Origin: JACMNW01 sp043721855
GTDB taxonomy: Bacteria; Pseudomonadota; Alphaproteobacteria; Rhodobacterales; Rhodobacteraceae
Direction of reading: 5' to 3'
NCBI GenBank assembly: GCA_043721855.1
Contig: JAYSPY010000057.1
Coordinates: 1-42,666, forward strand
DNA length: 42,666 bases
Under the pieces are notes generated by a model, which was not told where the DNA came from, searched no databases, and saw only the letters and a program-made list of their open reading frames with translations. The translations under genes and the position numbers were made by a program. Below, piece after piece: positions 33,016 through 42,001 of the stretch; position 1 is the stretch's first letter; every line of letters starts with the position of its first letter.

Positions 33016-33987
33016 TCATAGCGGCGGTGGCTTGACAGACTTTGGTCTGCTGGTGATCGACGGGCGATTCCACCTTCCAGACAAAATAGATGGGTCACCC
33101 CCCGCCAATAACCAGGCCATCATCTGCGCACGGTAAAGTCGGATTTTGGTAAGACATACAAAAGCCAACAGCCTGGATCGCCCGCCTCGGATGCGCGAGG
33201 ATACCAATATTTGTGGTATCTCAAACACAGGTGACAGTGCCATAGCGATAATTTTGCCGCTCCAAACAGCCAGGCGCAATGGCTTGTGCCCAGTTAAGGT
33301 AAAAGCATGCGCAATGTGGCGATCCCATTTTGATTTCAGTTCGGAATACCTTGTGCGCGCAGGATGAAACACTTTCATATCGGCCACAAATTTTATCCGA
33401 AGACCAAGGCGTGTTGCGCGGTGCCCCCAGTCAATATCTTCTGCAATTCCTATGCCAGCAAAGGGGCCAACCCGTATAAGAATATCGCGGCGCACAACCA
33501 GATTGCCGGTTCCGGTAAAGCCGTCACGGGCAATATAGCGGTCCATCCGGTAGGCATAGATGCTTTCATAAGCCTCAAGCATCGCAAGGCGACCCGGATC
33601 AACGTAAGCAATCCTTACATCACCACCCAATATCATCGCGTCAGGGTGAGCAATTTCGTTGGCGGCGACGGCCAGCCATTCCGGATCGGCCATGCAATCG
33701 GCATCAATAAAGGCCAGCACATCGCCCACAGAGTTTTCCACACCCAAGTTGCGCGCCGGGCCGGGCCCGGGTGTGGCCTCGTGCAGCAGACGCAGGTTGG
33801 CATAGGGCGCGCAAACCTCAGTGGGCTGGCTGGCGGACCCGTTATCCACCACGATAATTTCGTCCGCTTGCCTGCGACCCTCAGCCAGAGATGCCAAACA
33901 CCGTGCCAGCATTGCAGGTTGGTTCAGATGTGGAATGACGACAGATATCCGAAGATTTTGCACCTTGGGAGAAACTAAGTCTTGCAT
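33016..33987 (-). CDS. family 2 glycosyltransferase
   Basis: A 323-aa GT-A-fold enzyme that transfers a sugar from a nucleotide-sugar donor, probably to the lipid-linked exopolysaccharide repeat unit at the inner face of the membrane. Visible features: the N-terminal strand ISVVIPHLNQ, IIVVDNGS, the DxD metal site FIDADCMADPEW (Asp95, Asp97) and the acceptor-side ED pair in AEDIDWGHRA (193-194). The C-terminal region is hydrophobic around SGKIIAMALSPVFEIPQILV, suggesting membrane association. The start at 33987 has a GAGG 7-10 nt upstream and is preferred to a longer frame reaching 34074. It lies 45 bp before the oxidoreductase pair. Confidence 0.9.
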   Translation of the reverse strand: MQDLVSPKVQNLRISVVIPHLNQPAMLARCLASLAEGRRQADEIIVVDNGSASQPTEVCAPYANLRLLHEATPGPGPARNLGVENSVGDVLAFIDADCMADPEWLAVAANEIAHPDAMILGGDVRIAYVDPGRLAMLEAYESIYAYRMDRYIARDGFTGTGNLVVRRDILIRVGPFAGIGIAEDIDWGHRATRLGLRIKFVADMKVFHPARTRYSELKSKWDRHIAHAFTLTGHKPLRLAVWSGKIIAMALSPVFEIPQILVSSRIRGGRSRLLAFVCLTKIRLYRAQMMAWLLAGGDPSILSGRWNRPSITSRPKSVKPPPL

Positions 33988-34196
33988 GCCTGCCCTCTTT
34001 AACAATCCCCGAGACTGTGATTCTGGGATGAATAACAATTTAACGCTTAGGCCAATTGGGTATAGCCAGCACAAGTGTCGTGTTCAGCCAACCGGCAGAA
34101 CCGAAGACATGCTATGGCTTTGGAGAACTTCGCACCATAATACTCGCAGCATCTCATCGGACATCGTCCACGCCATTGCGGCCGACGGGGATTGTT

Positions 34197-35000
34197 TTAT
34201 TCATACCCGTAGGCCCCGTCATTATAGCGGCATTTGTTCAAAACAATGCCCATCACATTGGTCAGTTCCGCGACCTGGCGTTCGGCAAGGTCGATCTGTT
34301 CGATGGTGGTTTGATCCGCCTCAGCCATGATCAGCGCGCAATCGACATTTTTGAGAAAACCGTAATTGTCATCGTTGCTCATCAACGGGGGCATATCAAA
34401 GATCATCAGATTGGGCTGATAGTTTGCCTCTATCTCGGTCAGAACATCCCGGGTTTGCTGGCTTTGCAAAAGCTCTGCGGGATTGGAGGCCGGCGCATTG
34501 TTCAGCCCGATTGCGACATTGCTGCCATAGCGCAGCGCATGTTCAGCAAAACTGACGCGCCGCTCCAACACATCTGCCATGCCGTATTTGGGTTTTTGGT
34601 CAAGCGCCTTGCCAAGACCTACCCGGCGCAAATCAAGATCGAAAGCAATGCAGCGCACATCCTTTTGCCGGCTGAAGCTGAAGATAAGATTGGCAACGGT
34701 CGTTGTCTTGCCACAGCCCGCATGCGGCGAGACAACCGCCAGGCGGCGCCATCCGTTTTTCTGGGCCTGTTGCAATATGCGCGTGCGCAGCATGTCATAG
34801 GGCCCGGCATCCACACCGCTTTCAAAAGCGACAAGGCGGTTCTTACGCAATTTGCCAGCGTTCGTTTCAAGTGCCGCAAGGCCGCTCCACGCGCTATCAA
34901 GCCCTATGGCAGAGGTATCTGCCTTGGGGCTTGAGGCGCGTTCGGGGGCTGCCTGGCGACGGGCGCGCGCCTTTTCAATGGCTGTTTGCAGTCTTTCCAT
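34197..35000 (-). CDS. CpsD/CapB-like (XrtA-associated) tyrosine kinase ATPase
   Basis: A 267-aa cytoplasmic BY-kinase-type protein that partners a Wzz/GumC chain-length protein to control polysaccharide polymerisation. Motifs: Walker A SPHAGCGKTT (91-100), Walker A' IAFDLDLRR (118-126) and Walker B LMIFDMPPL (198-206). The C-terminus YNDGAYGYE has three tyrosines (259, 264, 266), a short version of the autophosphorylated tyrosine cluster. The kinase is separate from its membrane activator, as in Gram-positive CpsC/CpsD and XrtA systems. The activator gene lies 59 bp upstream. A 209-bp gap, with nothing clear in it, separates it from the glycosyltransferase gene. Confidence 0.88.
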   Translation of the reverse strand: MERLQTAIEKARARRQAAPERASSPKADTSAIGLDSAWSGLAALETNAGKLRKNRLVAFESGVDAGPYDMLRTRILQQAQKNGWRRLAVVSPHAGCGKTTTVANLIFSFSRQKDVRCIAFDLDLRRVGLGKALDQKPKYGMADVLERRVSFAEHALRYGSNVAIGLNNAPASNPAELLQSQQTRDVLTEIEANYQPNLMIFDMPPLMSNDDNYGFLKNVDCALIMAEADQTTIEQIDLAERQVAELTNVMGIVLNKCRYNDGAYGYE

Positions 35001-35059
35001 TCAGGCGGTTCCTCGCACTTGTGCGTCTGGGCCAAGCGGCACGTCGTTGCGGCCACAGG

Positions 35060-36598
35060 TCACCATCGCACACCAATTTTATTCATGATCTTTTCGGCAA
35101 TCAGATCCAGCGGTTGGTAAAATGTGTGAATGGCATAGATCACTGCCGGCACACAGACCAGGATCAGAAGCGTCAAAATCAACTTGCGGCCACGCCGGGC
35201 AAACACCTCGCCGCGGGTTTGAACATAGGGAATGGTGGCTATCGGCGACACGCCAAGTGCACGCACCAGATCCTGCGGACGCCGGATTGACCGGTTGAGC
35301 ACTTCCAGCAAAATCACCAGACCCAAGCCCGCGAAAAGCCCAAACGCCGTGCCGCCGCCCGCAATCAGCAGCCGGTTGGGTTTGGTGGGCTCGTTGGGTA
35401 TGGCGGGCGGCTCGATAACCGAAATTTTCTGCCCGCGTGACATGAACTCGATGCGTTCACCGGCACTGGCTTTGGCCAAGCGATCGACGGCCGAATTGTA
35501 TTGCAGCTGGATATTTTGGTAATTCAGCGTCAGCTCATCCAGCCGGATCGCATTTGCAGGGGTCAGTTTGATGGTCGCTTCAAGTTTTGCCAATGCACTG
35601 GCCGCCGTGGTCTTTTCTTCCTGAAGCGAGACAATGCGCGTGTCAATTTCGGTCAGCTGGAAATCAAGCATCGAGTTGCCGGTTTGCGGGGCCTCCGCTG
35701 GCTGTGCAACGGGCTGCGCACTGACGATTTGCTCGACCTGCGAAATACGGGCTTTGAGCAATTTCACGCGCGGGTTTTCGGCAGAATAAATTGCAAGTGC
35801 ATCGCTCAGTTCGGACCGCAGCGTTTCAAGTTGTTGCTGCTCCGGGGTCAATGCCTCGACCCGGGACGAGGCCACCTGCCCTGTCGCCTGAAAAACCTCG
35901 ACCATGCGCAAACGCTGGCTCGACAGATTGAAAATATCGCGGTCCAGCTGACCAACACGGTCTTGCAATTGCGACTGTTGGCCCAGACGGTAATCAAGAC
36001 TATCAGGCAGCGCCTCTGAATTGGCGGTTTTGAATGCCAGAATGCTGGCACTTTTTTCGGCCAGCTCGCCGTTCAGCCGCGTCACCTCTTGTTCAAAAAA
36101 TTCCAGCGTCTGCGCCGCACGGCCGGTGCGTGATTTGATATCTTCTTGCTGGATAAGCGTCAGATATTCGTTCAGCACAGCGGCCGCTTTTTCGCCCGAC
36201 CCGGCCTCAAAAGACAGCAGCATCAGCGATGCCTCGTCACGCCCCGAACTGGACGATATTATAGAACGCGATCGCATCGCCTCAACAATCTCGTCCGGGT
36301 TCATGCCAGCCTGATCATCCAAAACCTGCAACCTGTTGGCAATGTCCAGCAGATTGGTGCGCGTCAACAGCCGCTGTTCAACGATCTGCAACTGTTCCTG
36401 CGCAGGTGTGGATGATGTCGGTGCTGCCAATTCGCCCGGGATCTGCGAGGATTCCACAATAAGCTGCATCTGCGAGACATAGGCCGGCGGCAAAGCGACG
36501 GCGACAATCACCGACACCGCCGCGATGACCAGGGTCACGGGCAGAAAATAGGGCAACCTGCGCAAAAAGATTGAAAAATAATACTTCAGATCCGCCAT
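35060..36598 (-). CDS. Wzz/GumC-type polysaccharide chain-length determinant (XrtA-system type)
   Basis: A 512-aa inner-membrane protein. It has a Wzz domain at the N-terminus with a transmembrane helix at about 18-38, a long coiled-coil-rich periplasmic region (residues about 100-380), a second helix near LLIAGGGTAFGLFAGLGLVILL after the Pro-rich PPAIPNEPTKPNR motif, and a third helix near the C-terminus. It sets polymer length and activates the separate tyrosine kinase encoded next. The third helix and the company of an ExeA-like ATPase fit the XrtA/PEP-CTERM exopolysaccharide type. Its ATG overlaps the stop of the ATPase gene as TGATG, indicating translational coupling. Confidence 0.88.
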   Translation of the reverse strand: MADLKYYFSIFLRRLPYFLPVTLVIAAVSVIVAVALPPAYVSQMQLIVESSQIPGELAAPTSSTPAQEQLQIVEQRLLTRTNLLDIANRLQVLDDQAGMNPDEIVEAMRSRSIISSSSGRDEASLMLLSFEAGSGEKAAAVLNEYLTLIQQEDIKSRTGRAAQTLEFFEQEVTRLNGELAEKSASILAFKTANSEALPDSLDYRLGQQSQLQDRVGQLDRDIFNLSSQRLRMVEVFQATGQVASSRVEALTPEQQQLETLRSELSDALAIYSAENPRVKLLKARISQVEQIVSAQPVAQPAEAPQTGNSMLDFQLTEIDTRIVSLQEEKTTAASALAKLEATIKLTPANAIRLDELTLNYQNIQLQYNSAVDRLAKASAGERIEFMSRGQKISVIEPPAIPNEPTKPNRLLIAGGGTAFGLFAGLGLVILLEVLNRSIRRPQDLVRALGVSPIATIPYVQTRGEVFARRGRKLILTLLILVCVPAVIYAIHTFYQPLDLIAEKIMNKIGVRW

Positions 36599-37467
36599 CA
36601 GACACTCGTCTCCTCTTCCAGCGAATAGCCGCCAAAAAACACGCCATCCGCCAGAACCTTATCAACCGTGCTGGCGGTAATAATTTTGTCTTCGACGCTC
36701 CATGCATAGAGCATCGCAAAGTCACAAAGCTGGTTCACCAGACGGGGCACGCCACGCGTGGCCTTATGCACGACGCCGCAGGCACCAAGGGTAAACTCTT
36801 CTCCGCTGCCGCCTGCTTTTTGCAACCGATGCTCTATATACTTGGCAACGGTGTCAGACTCCATCCTTTGCAGATGAAAACTTGCGGCCACCCGCTGCGC
36901 CAGCTGGCGCATGGTCGGACGCAGCACAATTTCACGCAATTCAGGCTGACCCACCAGAATAAGCTGGATCAGCTCATCCTTGTTGGCATTGATATTGGTC
37001 AGCATGCGCAGCTCTTCCAGGCCTTCGATCGACAGATTTTGCGCTTCATCAAAGATCAGGATGACCCGGCGACCCATCGCATATTCGTCGATCAGAAAAT
37101 CCTGAAGTTGCTGGAACATCTGCACATAGCTGGAGGCAGGGTTACACTCTACCGCCAATGAATGCAGAACCCATTGCAGCAATTCGCCCCGCCCGCCTTG
37201 GGCATTGGACACAAGACCAACCGTCACCGATGTTGCCATGCGGCTTAGAAGTTCTTGCAAAAGGGTGGTTTTTCCGGATCCTATTTCACCCGTGATCAAG
37301 GTGATCGGCGCGCGCGCCATGATGCCAAATTCCAACACGGCAAAAGCCCGCTTGTGCTGTTCTGACCAGTAGATAAAGCTTGGATCCGGAACAAGCGTGA
37401 ACGGCCGCTCACTGAGGCCAAAGAAATCCGCATACAAAGTTTCCGAGGCCATTCCGATCCGCGACAT
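36598..37467 (-). CDS. XrtA/PEP-CTERM-system-associated ATPase (ExeA-like AAA)
   Basis: A 289-aa AAA ATPase beginning MSRIGMASETLYADFFGLSE. The FFGLxxxPFxLxPDP opening is typical of the ExeA/GspA-like group. Walker A is GEIGSGKTT (about residues 60-68) and Walker B VILIFDEAQNL; a sensor region with QPELREIV follows. Proteins of this type sit beside the chain-length protein in XrtA-type exopolysaccharide loci; their exact role is not established. It is the first gene of the minus-strand operon, divergent from the sugar transferase operon. A GTG directly before the ATG and an ATG at 37452 are other possible starts; a GGGA lies about 11 nt upstream of 37467. Confidence 0.88.
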   Translation of the reverse strand: MSRIGMASETLYADFFGLSERPFTLVPDPSFIYWSEQHKRAFAVLEFGIMARAPITLITGEIGSGKTTLLQELLSRMATSVTVGLVSNAQGGRGELLQWVLHSLAVECNPASSYVQMFQQLQDFLIDEYAMGRRVILIFDEAQNLSIEGLEELRMLTNINANKDELIQLILVGQPELREIVLRPTMRQLAQRVAASFHLQRMESDTVAKYIEHRLQKAGGSGEEFTLGACGVVHKATRGVPRLVNQLCDFAMLYAWSVEDKIITASTVDKVLADGVFFGGYSLEEETSV

Positions 37468-37540
37468 CACTGGTCATTCCCACACAAGCCCCAGGCCCAT
37501 CTGTGTTTCTACAGTGGTGCCCGCAAACGCCATACTCGAA

Positions 37541-37557
37541 TGTCCCATATAGGGACA
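37541..37557. repeat. inverted repeat TGTCCC-N5-GGGACA
   Basis: Perfect 6-bp arms at 37541-37546 and 37552-37557 with spacer ATATA, 74 bp upstream of the ATPase start. It resembles a dimeric operator site. Confidence 0.65.
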
Positions 37558-37715
37558 GGGCAACATAGTCTTCAAAAAGCCGTTCCCTACCTTCAGTCAG
37601 GCCGGATGTGCAAGCGGCATGGCCCTGCACGTCTGCGGCATCACCCGGCAGTCGTACGAATTTAGGACTATTTCAGGGCAAAGCAGAGGCTAAGGCCGTA
37701 ATTACAGGCATATCA

Positions 37716-37747
37716 ACCTTGAGGCGAGATTAGCTTCGCCTCAAGGT
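37716..37747. repeat. 12-bp perfect-stem hairpin
   Basis: Positions 37716-37727 (ACCTTGAGGCGA) pair perfectly with 37736-37747 (TCGCCTCAAGGT) across an 8-nt loop. No T-run follows on either strand, so a terminator is not obvious. It lies midway between the two divergent operons. Confidence 0.8.
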
Positions 37748-37893
37748 AAGAAATACTTCAGTTGCACAACCGTTGCGATATACGGGATAATCAAGCGGTA
37801 ACAATTCATGATTCGACTGTAACACTTGTATTTTTGCATCATATTTTCATAGACTTGGCCTGTTGCTGCCCCTTAATTCCTGATCAAGTTTGT

Positions 37894-37922
37894 TTGCCAA
37901 TTACGGCAAGATTGAGTATGGT
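37894..37922 (+). promoter_or_regulatory. candidate promoter and operator of the sugar transferase operon
   Basis: TTGCCA (37894-37899) and TATGGT (37917-37922) are 17 bp apart. The -35 element is the left arm of an inverted repeat TTGCC-N6-GGCAA (37894-37909), so a bound regulator would block RNA polymerase. The leader to the ATG at 38038 would be about 110 nt. Confidence 0.38.
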
Positions 37923-38037
37923 AGGCTTCGCTGGAACAAGGAATCAGTTTCAGGTAGTGAACGTCATGATCAGGCGTTGTATTGGGTGAGAGCTGCGGGG
38001 TTTTGTCGCCAGCTTGTTAAGGATTAAGTGTGAACGA

Positions 38038-38730
38038 ATGACAATTCATTTGAAAGATTTCCCCGAAACAGGGGCTGGTTTGACTGTAAACCTTTCACAA
38101 AACACTCCTGCCGGGGTTCGGAAAAGTTTCTATAAAGCTTACGGCAAGCGTGCGATTGACATTCTTTTGATCCTGCTGGCTGTGCCGTTCATATTACCTG
38201 TCATTGCTGTGATTGTGGGGATGGCCGCCTCTGGAAAATCGTCGCCTTTCTATTTTCAGCGCCGCGTCGGCAAGGGCGGTGCGATCTTCAATCTGGTAAA
38301 AATCCGGACCATGGTTCCCGATGCCGAGGCCGCGCTTGAGGCGCATCTTGCCTCTGACCCGGCCGCTCGCCAGGAATGGGACAGCACGCAAAAGCTGAAG
38401 CATGATCCCCGCATCACCAAGGCGGGGCAGTTTTTGCGCAAATCCTCGCTGGATGAACTGCCACAATTGTGGAACGTTCTGAAAGGCGACATGTCGCTGA
38501 TCGGGCCGCGCCCGATGATGGTGGATCAGCAAAGCCTGTATCCGGGCACCGCCTATTATGCTTTGCGCCCGGGTATTTCCGGTGCATGGCAAGTGTCAGA
38601 CCGCAATGACAGCTCATTTGCTGATCGTGCCACCTATGACACCGCCTACAACACCAACCTATCCTTGAAAACCGACATCTCGATCCTTGTGCGCACCTTT
38701 GGTGCTGTCATACGTTGCACTGGCTACTGA
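38038..38730 (+). CDS. exopolysaccharide-initiating sugar-phosphate transferase (polyprenyl glycosylphosphotransferase)
   Basis: A 230-aa monotopic membrane enzyme that moves a sugar-1-phosphate from a nucleotide sugar to undecaprenyl phosphate, the first step of repeat-unit assembly. It has an N-terminal hydrophobic segment (about residues 43-62), FNLVKIRTMVPDAE, and the C-terminal catalytic block DPRITKAGQFLRKSSLDELPQ followed by LWNVLKGDMSLIGPRP, as in ExoY/WbaP-type enzymes. It has only the transferase domain, lacking the large N-terminal membrane domain of WbaP. The start is ATG 38038; an AAGGA lies about 15 nt upstream. It is the first gene of the plus-strand operon. Which sugar is used cannot be told. 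Confidence 0.92.
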   Translation: MTIHLKDFPETGAGLTVNLSQNTPAGVRKSFYKAYGKRAIDILLILLAVPFILPVIAVIVGMAASGKSSPFYFQRRVGKGGAIFNLVKIRTMVPDAEAALEAHLASDPAARQEWDSTQKLKHDPRITKAGQFLRKSSLDELPQLWNVLKGDMSLIGPRPMMVDQQSLYPGTAYYALRPGISGAWQVSDRNDSSFADRATYDTAYNTNLSLKTDISILVRTFGAVIRCTGY

Positions 38731-38785
38731 TCGTCCGCGTTCTGCTGTCGGCAGGGCACAGATGATGGCAATATAGGGTCAGATC

Positions 38786-41224
38786 ATGCGCAGGCACTGG
38801 TTTCTGGGGGCGGTTGCGATCTGCCTTAGTTTGGGTCTTTCGGCGTGCGAGTCCTCGGAGGCGCGGGCGGAAAAGCATTTTCAGGCAGCCCTTGCCTTTA
38901 TGGACACCGGTGATCTGGACCGTGCGATCATCGAATTCCGCAATGTGTTCAAACTTGACGGCCAGCACAGAGACGCGCGCAAGATCTATGCAAAGCTGCA
39001 ACGCGACCGCGGGTATCTGGAAGAGTCCTACAGCCAGTACCTGAGACTGGTTGAACAATACCCCGATGATCTGGATGGCCGTCTTGCTTTGGTTGAACTG
39101 GCACTGGAAACAGGCAATCTTGACGAGGTGGAACGCCACGGATTGGCCGCGGCAGAGCTTGCACCTGACGATCTGCGCGTTCAGGCCGTTACCCTGACAC
39201 TCAGCTATCAAAAAGCGCTGGATGCCCGCGATGCAGCAGCCCAGACCGCTGCCCGAAACACCGCTGAAGCGCTGGTTGCAAAGCAGCCAGACCTGATCCT
39301 GGCACGCCGCGTTGTGATCCGGGATTTGTTGCGCACCAAAGACTGGACGGCGGCCTTGGCGCAAACCGATGCCGGGCTTGCCGCCAACCCTGAAGCGCGC
39401 GATCTTTACACGGTGCGGCTGGGGCTTTTGCAACAGCTTGGCGATTTGACCGGCGTCGAGGCGCAGCTGATTGATCTGGTGACACGCTATCCAGACGACA
39501 CAAACATGGATCATGCGCTGGTGCGCTGGTACCTCGATCAGGGCAATCTTGACGCGGCTGAAGCCCATATGCGCAGCCAGATCGACCCTGACGCAGCCAG
39601 ACCGGATGCCAAAATTGCACTGGTTCAATTTATTACCGAACTGCGCGGCCCGGATGCGGCACGCATTGAACTTGATCAGATGATCGCGGCAGGCGGTAAG
39701 GATCTGCCGCTGTTGCGCGGCATTCGCGCAGGGCTGGAATTCGACGGCGGAAAAAGGGATGCGGCGATTGCCGAAATGGAAACGCTGGTGGCCGCAGGTC
39801 CGGCCAGCCAAGAGACCCGCAACCTGAAGGTGGCCCTCGCGCAGATGTTGCTGCAAACCGGCAATCCGGTAGGGGCCCGCGCGCGCATCGAAGAGGTGCT
39901 GCTTGAAAACCCGACCGAAGTTGAAGCCTTGAAATTGAAGGCGGGCTGGCTGATCGAGGATGACAAGACGGGTGATGCCATCGTGGCGCTGCGCACAGCA
40001 ATCGGCGCCAGTCCGCGCGATCCAGACCTGATGACGATGACGGCGCGGGCGCATGAACGCGACGGCAACCGTGACTTGATGGGCGAAATGCTGGCGCTGG
40101 CCGCCGATGCCGCAAGCTATGCCCCGCCAGAGGCGTTGCGCTATGCGACTTTTCTTGCACAAGATGGCAAACTTTTGCCCGCCGAAGATGCTGTGCTGGC
40201 CGCGTTGCGCCAACAGCCAAAAAATACCGCCCTGCTGGCCGCTTTGGGCGATATTTATCTAAGGCTGCAAGATTGGCCGCGCGTCGATGACATCGTGGCA
40301 AGCCTTCAGGCCCTTGATACCGATGAGGCCCGCGGACCGGCAAATGCGTTGACGGTGCAGCGCTTGGCGGGCCAGAACCGGACCGAAGATTTGCTGGCGT
40401 TTTTGGAAGACATGAAGCAAACCACCGGCTCTGCAGCCGGAATAGGTGTTGATGCGGCGATCGTTCAATCCCACATCAACCGGGGCAATATCGCGGCAGC
40501 ACTGGCCTATGTGGACACCGCCCTGAAAGCCACCCCCGACGACCCTGATTTGCAGTTTCTGCGCGCGGCGGTGTTGGTAACCGATGAAAAATTTGACGCG
40601 GCCGAACAGGTTTACCGCAGCCTTCTGACGAAAGATGCTAAAAACGAACGGGTCTGGACGGCTCTTTTCGAGCTGTCATTGCGCAAAGGCGATGCGGCGG
40701 GCGCCACTGCAACATTGGACGCGGCACTTGCTGCCTTGCCTGAAAGCAATTCTCTCAACCTGCGCAAAGCCGGTGCTTTGGAACAAACGGGCGATATAGA
40801 CGGGGCCATCGCGATTTACGAGACGCTTTATACCCGCAACAGCAACAGCGCCATGCTGGCAAACAATCTGGCGTCGCTGTTGGTGGCCAACCGCGAAGAT
40901 GCCGCCAGCCTTGCCCGCGCCGAGCTGATTGCACGCCGCCTGCGCGGGACCGACGTGCCTGCTTTTCAAGACACCTACGGCTGGATTGCGCACCGGCTTG
41001 GCAATCATGACGAGGCGTTGCGCTATCTGGAACCGGCGGCGGCGGCGCTGTCATCCGACGTGACCGTGCAGTATCATCTGGCCGCCGCCTATAGCGCCTT
41101 GGCGCAAGGACCGAAGGCTTTGGCGCAGTTTCGCGCCGTGGCAAAGATGATAGATCCGGCCAAACCGCCGCCATTCATGGCCGTGCTGACATCCGAGCTG
41201 GCGCGGCTGGAGGCGGAAAATTGA
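38786..41224 (+). CDS. TPR-repeat lipoprotein of XrtA-type exopolysaccharide system (PrsT-like)
   Basis: An 812-aa protein with a lipoprotein signal peptide (lipobox LSAC, Cys21), so it is anchored to a membrane on the periplasmic side. Almost all of the rest is helical tetratricopeptide-type repeats, e.g. AEKHFQAALAFMDTGDLDRA near the N-terminus and GDIDGAIAIYETLYTRNSNS near the C-terminus. Large TPR lipoproteins of this kind accompany XrtA/PEP-CTERM exopolysaccharide loci, where they probably scaffold polymerisation or export. It lies 55 bp after the sugar transferase; a promoter candidate and the Wza-like gene follow. No enzymatic motif is seen. Confidence 0.87.
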   Translation: MRRHWFLGAVAICLSLGLSACESSEARAEKHFQAALAFMDTGDLDRAIIEFRNVFKLDGQHRDARKIYAKLQRDRGYLEESYSQYLRLVEQYPDDLDGRLALVELALETGNLDEVERHGLAAAELAPDDLRVQAVTLTLSYQKALDARDAAAQTAARNTAEALVAKQPDLILARRVVIRDLLRTKDWTAALAQTDAGLAANPEARDLYTVRLGLLQQLGDLTGVEAQLIDLVTRYPDDTNMDHALVRWYLDQGNLDAAEAHMRSQIDPDAARPDAKIALVQFITELRGPDAARIELDQMIAAGGKDLPLLRGIRAGLEFDGGKRDAAIAEMETLVAAGPASQETRNLKVALAQMLLQTGNPVGARARIEEVLLENPTEVEALKLKAGWLIEDDKTGDAIVALRTAIGASPRDPDLMTMTARAHERDGNRDLMGEMLALAADAASYAPPEALRYATFLAQDGKLLPAEDAVLAALRQQPKNTALLAALGDIYLRLQDWPRVDDIVASLQALDTDEARGPANALTVQRLAGQNRTEDLLAFLEDMKQTTGSAAGIGVDAAIVQSHINRGNIAAALAYVDTALKATPDDPDLQFLRAAVLVTDEKFDAAEQVYRSLLTKDAKNERVWTALFELSLRKGDAAGATATLDAALAALPESNSLNLRKAGALEQTGDIDGAIAIYETLYTRNSNSAMLANNLASLLVANREDAASLARAELIARRLRGTDVPAFQDTYGWIAHRLGNHDEALRYLEPAAAALSSDVTVQYHLAAAYSALAQGPKALAQFRAVAKMIDPAKPPPFMAVLTSELARLEAEN

Positions 41225-41287
41225 TATATTTGCCCCAAAAACGCGGCAATTTCGCTGCACTGACAACTTTCCTGTCGCCTATGGATT

Positions 41288-41316
41288 TTGCAAGATTGCA
41301 CGATGCGTAATATAGT
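41288..41316 (+). promoter_or_regulatory. candidate promoter of the export protein gene
   Basis: TTGCAA (41288-41293) and TATAGT (41311-41316) are 17 bp apart, and a GGGGA ribosome-binding site precedes the ATG at 41349. This is the best-looking promoter in the window and implies that the export genes can be transcribed apart from the TPR gene. Confidence 0.5.
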
Positions 41317-41348
41317 GATGTTAACAAATAAGAATATGGGGAACCAAC

Positions 41349-41948
41349 ATGATCAGAATCATCCTCGGTGCGCTGCTCGCCACCATCGTATCAACCGGCG
41401 CTTTTGCACAAAGCTCCTACCAGATCAGAAGCGGCGACAGCCTGCAGATCGAGGTTCTTGAAGATCCGGGTCTGAACAGATCCGTTCTTGTGCTGCCGGA
41501 TGGGTCGATCAACTTTCCGCTGGTAGGAACCATTCCTGCCGCCGGTCGGTCAGTCAACGACGTACGCGCCGATCTTTCGGCCGCTCTTGCCTCTAAATTT
41601 GCCTCTGCACCCAACGTCTTTGTTGGTGTCGGCACGCTGGCAGTCGTGACACCGCAGGCAAGTGCCGCTGCGGCCACGATGAGCGTCTATGCGATGGGCG
41701 AGGTTGCATCGCCGGGGAAAGCTGATGTTGCCCCGGGCACCACGGTTTTGCAGTTTTTGGCACAAGCCGGTGGGTTCACCCGCTTTGCTGCCCAAAAGCG
41801 GGTGCAACTGCGCCGCATCGCCAAAGGTGGTGCGGAAGAGGTTTATATTTTCAACTATGATGGCACCGGCGCATCCGGAATTTCTGGCAGCACACGCATG
41901 CAATCAGGTGACGTGCTTGTGGTTCCACAGCGCAAGCTGTTTGAGTGA
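41349..41948 (+). CDS. polysaccharide export protein (Wza-like, Poly_export/SLBB)
   Basis: A 199-aa secreted protein with a Sec signal peptide cleaved about after residue 20 (GAFA-QSS). The Poly_export domain is clear: YQIRSGDSLQIEVLEDPGLN, then VLPDGSINFPLVGTI with RSVNDVRADLSAAL. An SLBB-like segment follows (VYAMGEVASPGKADV) with a closing GDVLVVPQRKLFE. Proteins of this family form the periplasmic/outer-membrane exit channel for capsule or exopolysaccharide. It is short and lacks the lipobox cysteine of Wza, so it is probably periplasmic and may work with the outer-membrane beta-barrel protein encoded next. A GGGGA Shine-Dalgarno sequence supports the start. Confidence 0.92.
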   Translation: MIRIILGALLATIVSTGAFAQSSYQIRSGDSLQIEVLEDPGLNRSVLVLPDGSINFPLVGTIPAAGRSVNDVRADLSAALASKFASAPNVFVGVGTLAVVTPQASAAAATMSVYAMGEVASPGKADVAPGTTVLQFLAQAGGFTRFAAQKRVQLRRIAKGGAEEVYIFNYDGTGASGISGSTRMQSGDVLVVPQRKLFE

Positions 41949-42001
41949 ACGGGCGCTACGACAAGTAAACTGCGGCGACACGTCCGTTTAAGGGTGGGCC
42001 G

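Larger units (their letters stand above)
37468..38037. other. divergent regulatory region of the exopolysaccharide locus
   Basis: 570 bp with no supported gene between the ATPase operon (minus) and the sugar transferase operon (plus). It is AT-richer than its surroundings and holds an inverted repeat at 37541-37557, a strong hairpin at 37716-37747 and an inverted repeat overlapping a promoter candidate at 37894-37922. It probably controls both operons. Confidence 0.6.

Noticed and set aside
38708..40213. 501-aa open frame antisense to the TPR lipoprotein gene
   Set aside because: It mirrors the third-position GC pattern of the sense gene, has low-complexity His/Gln/Arg-rich composition and resembles no family. 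The sense protein has a lipobox and TPRs.
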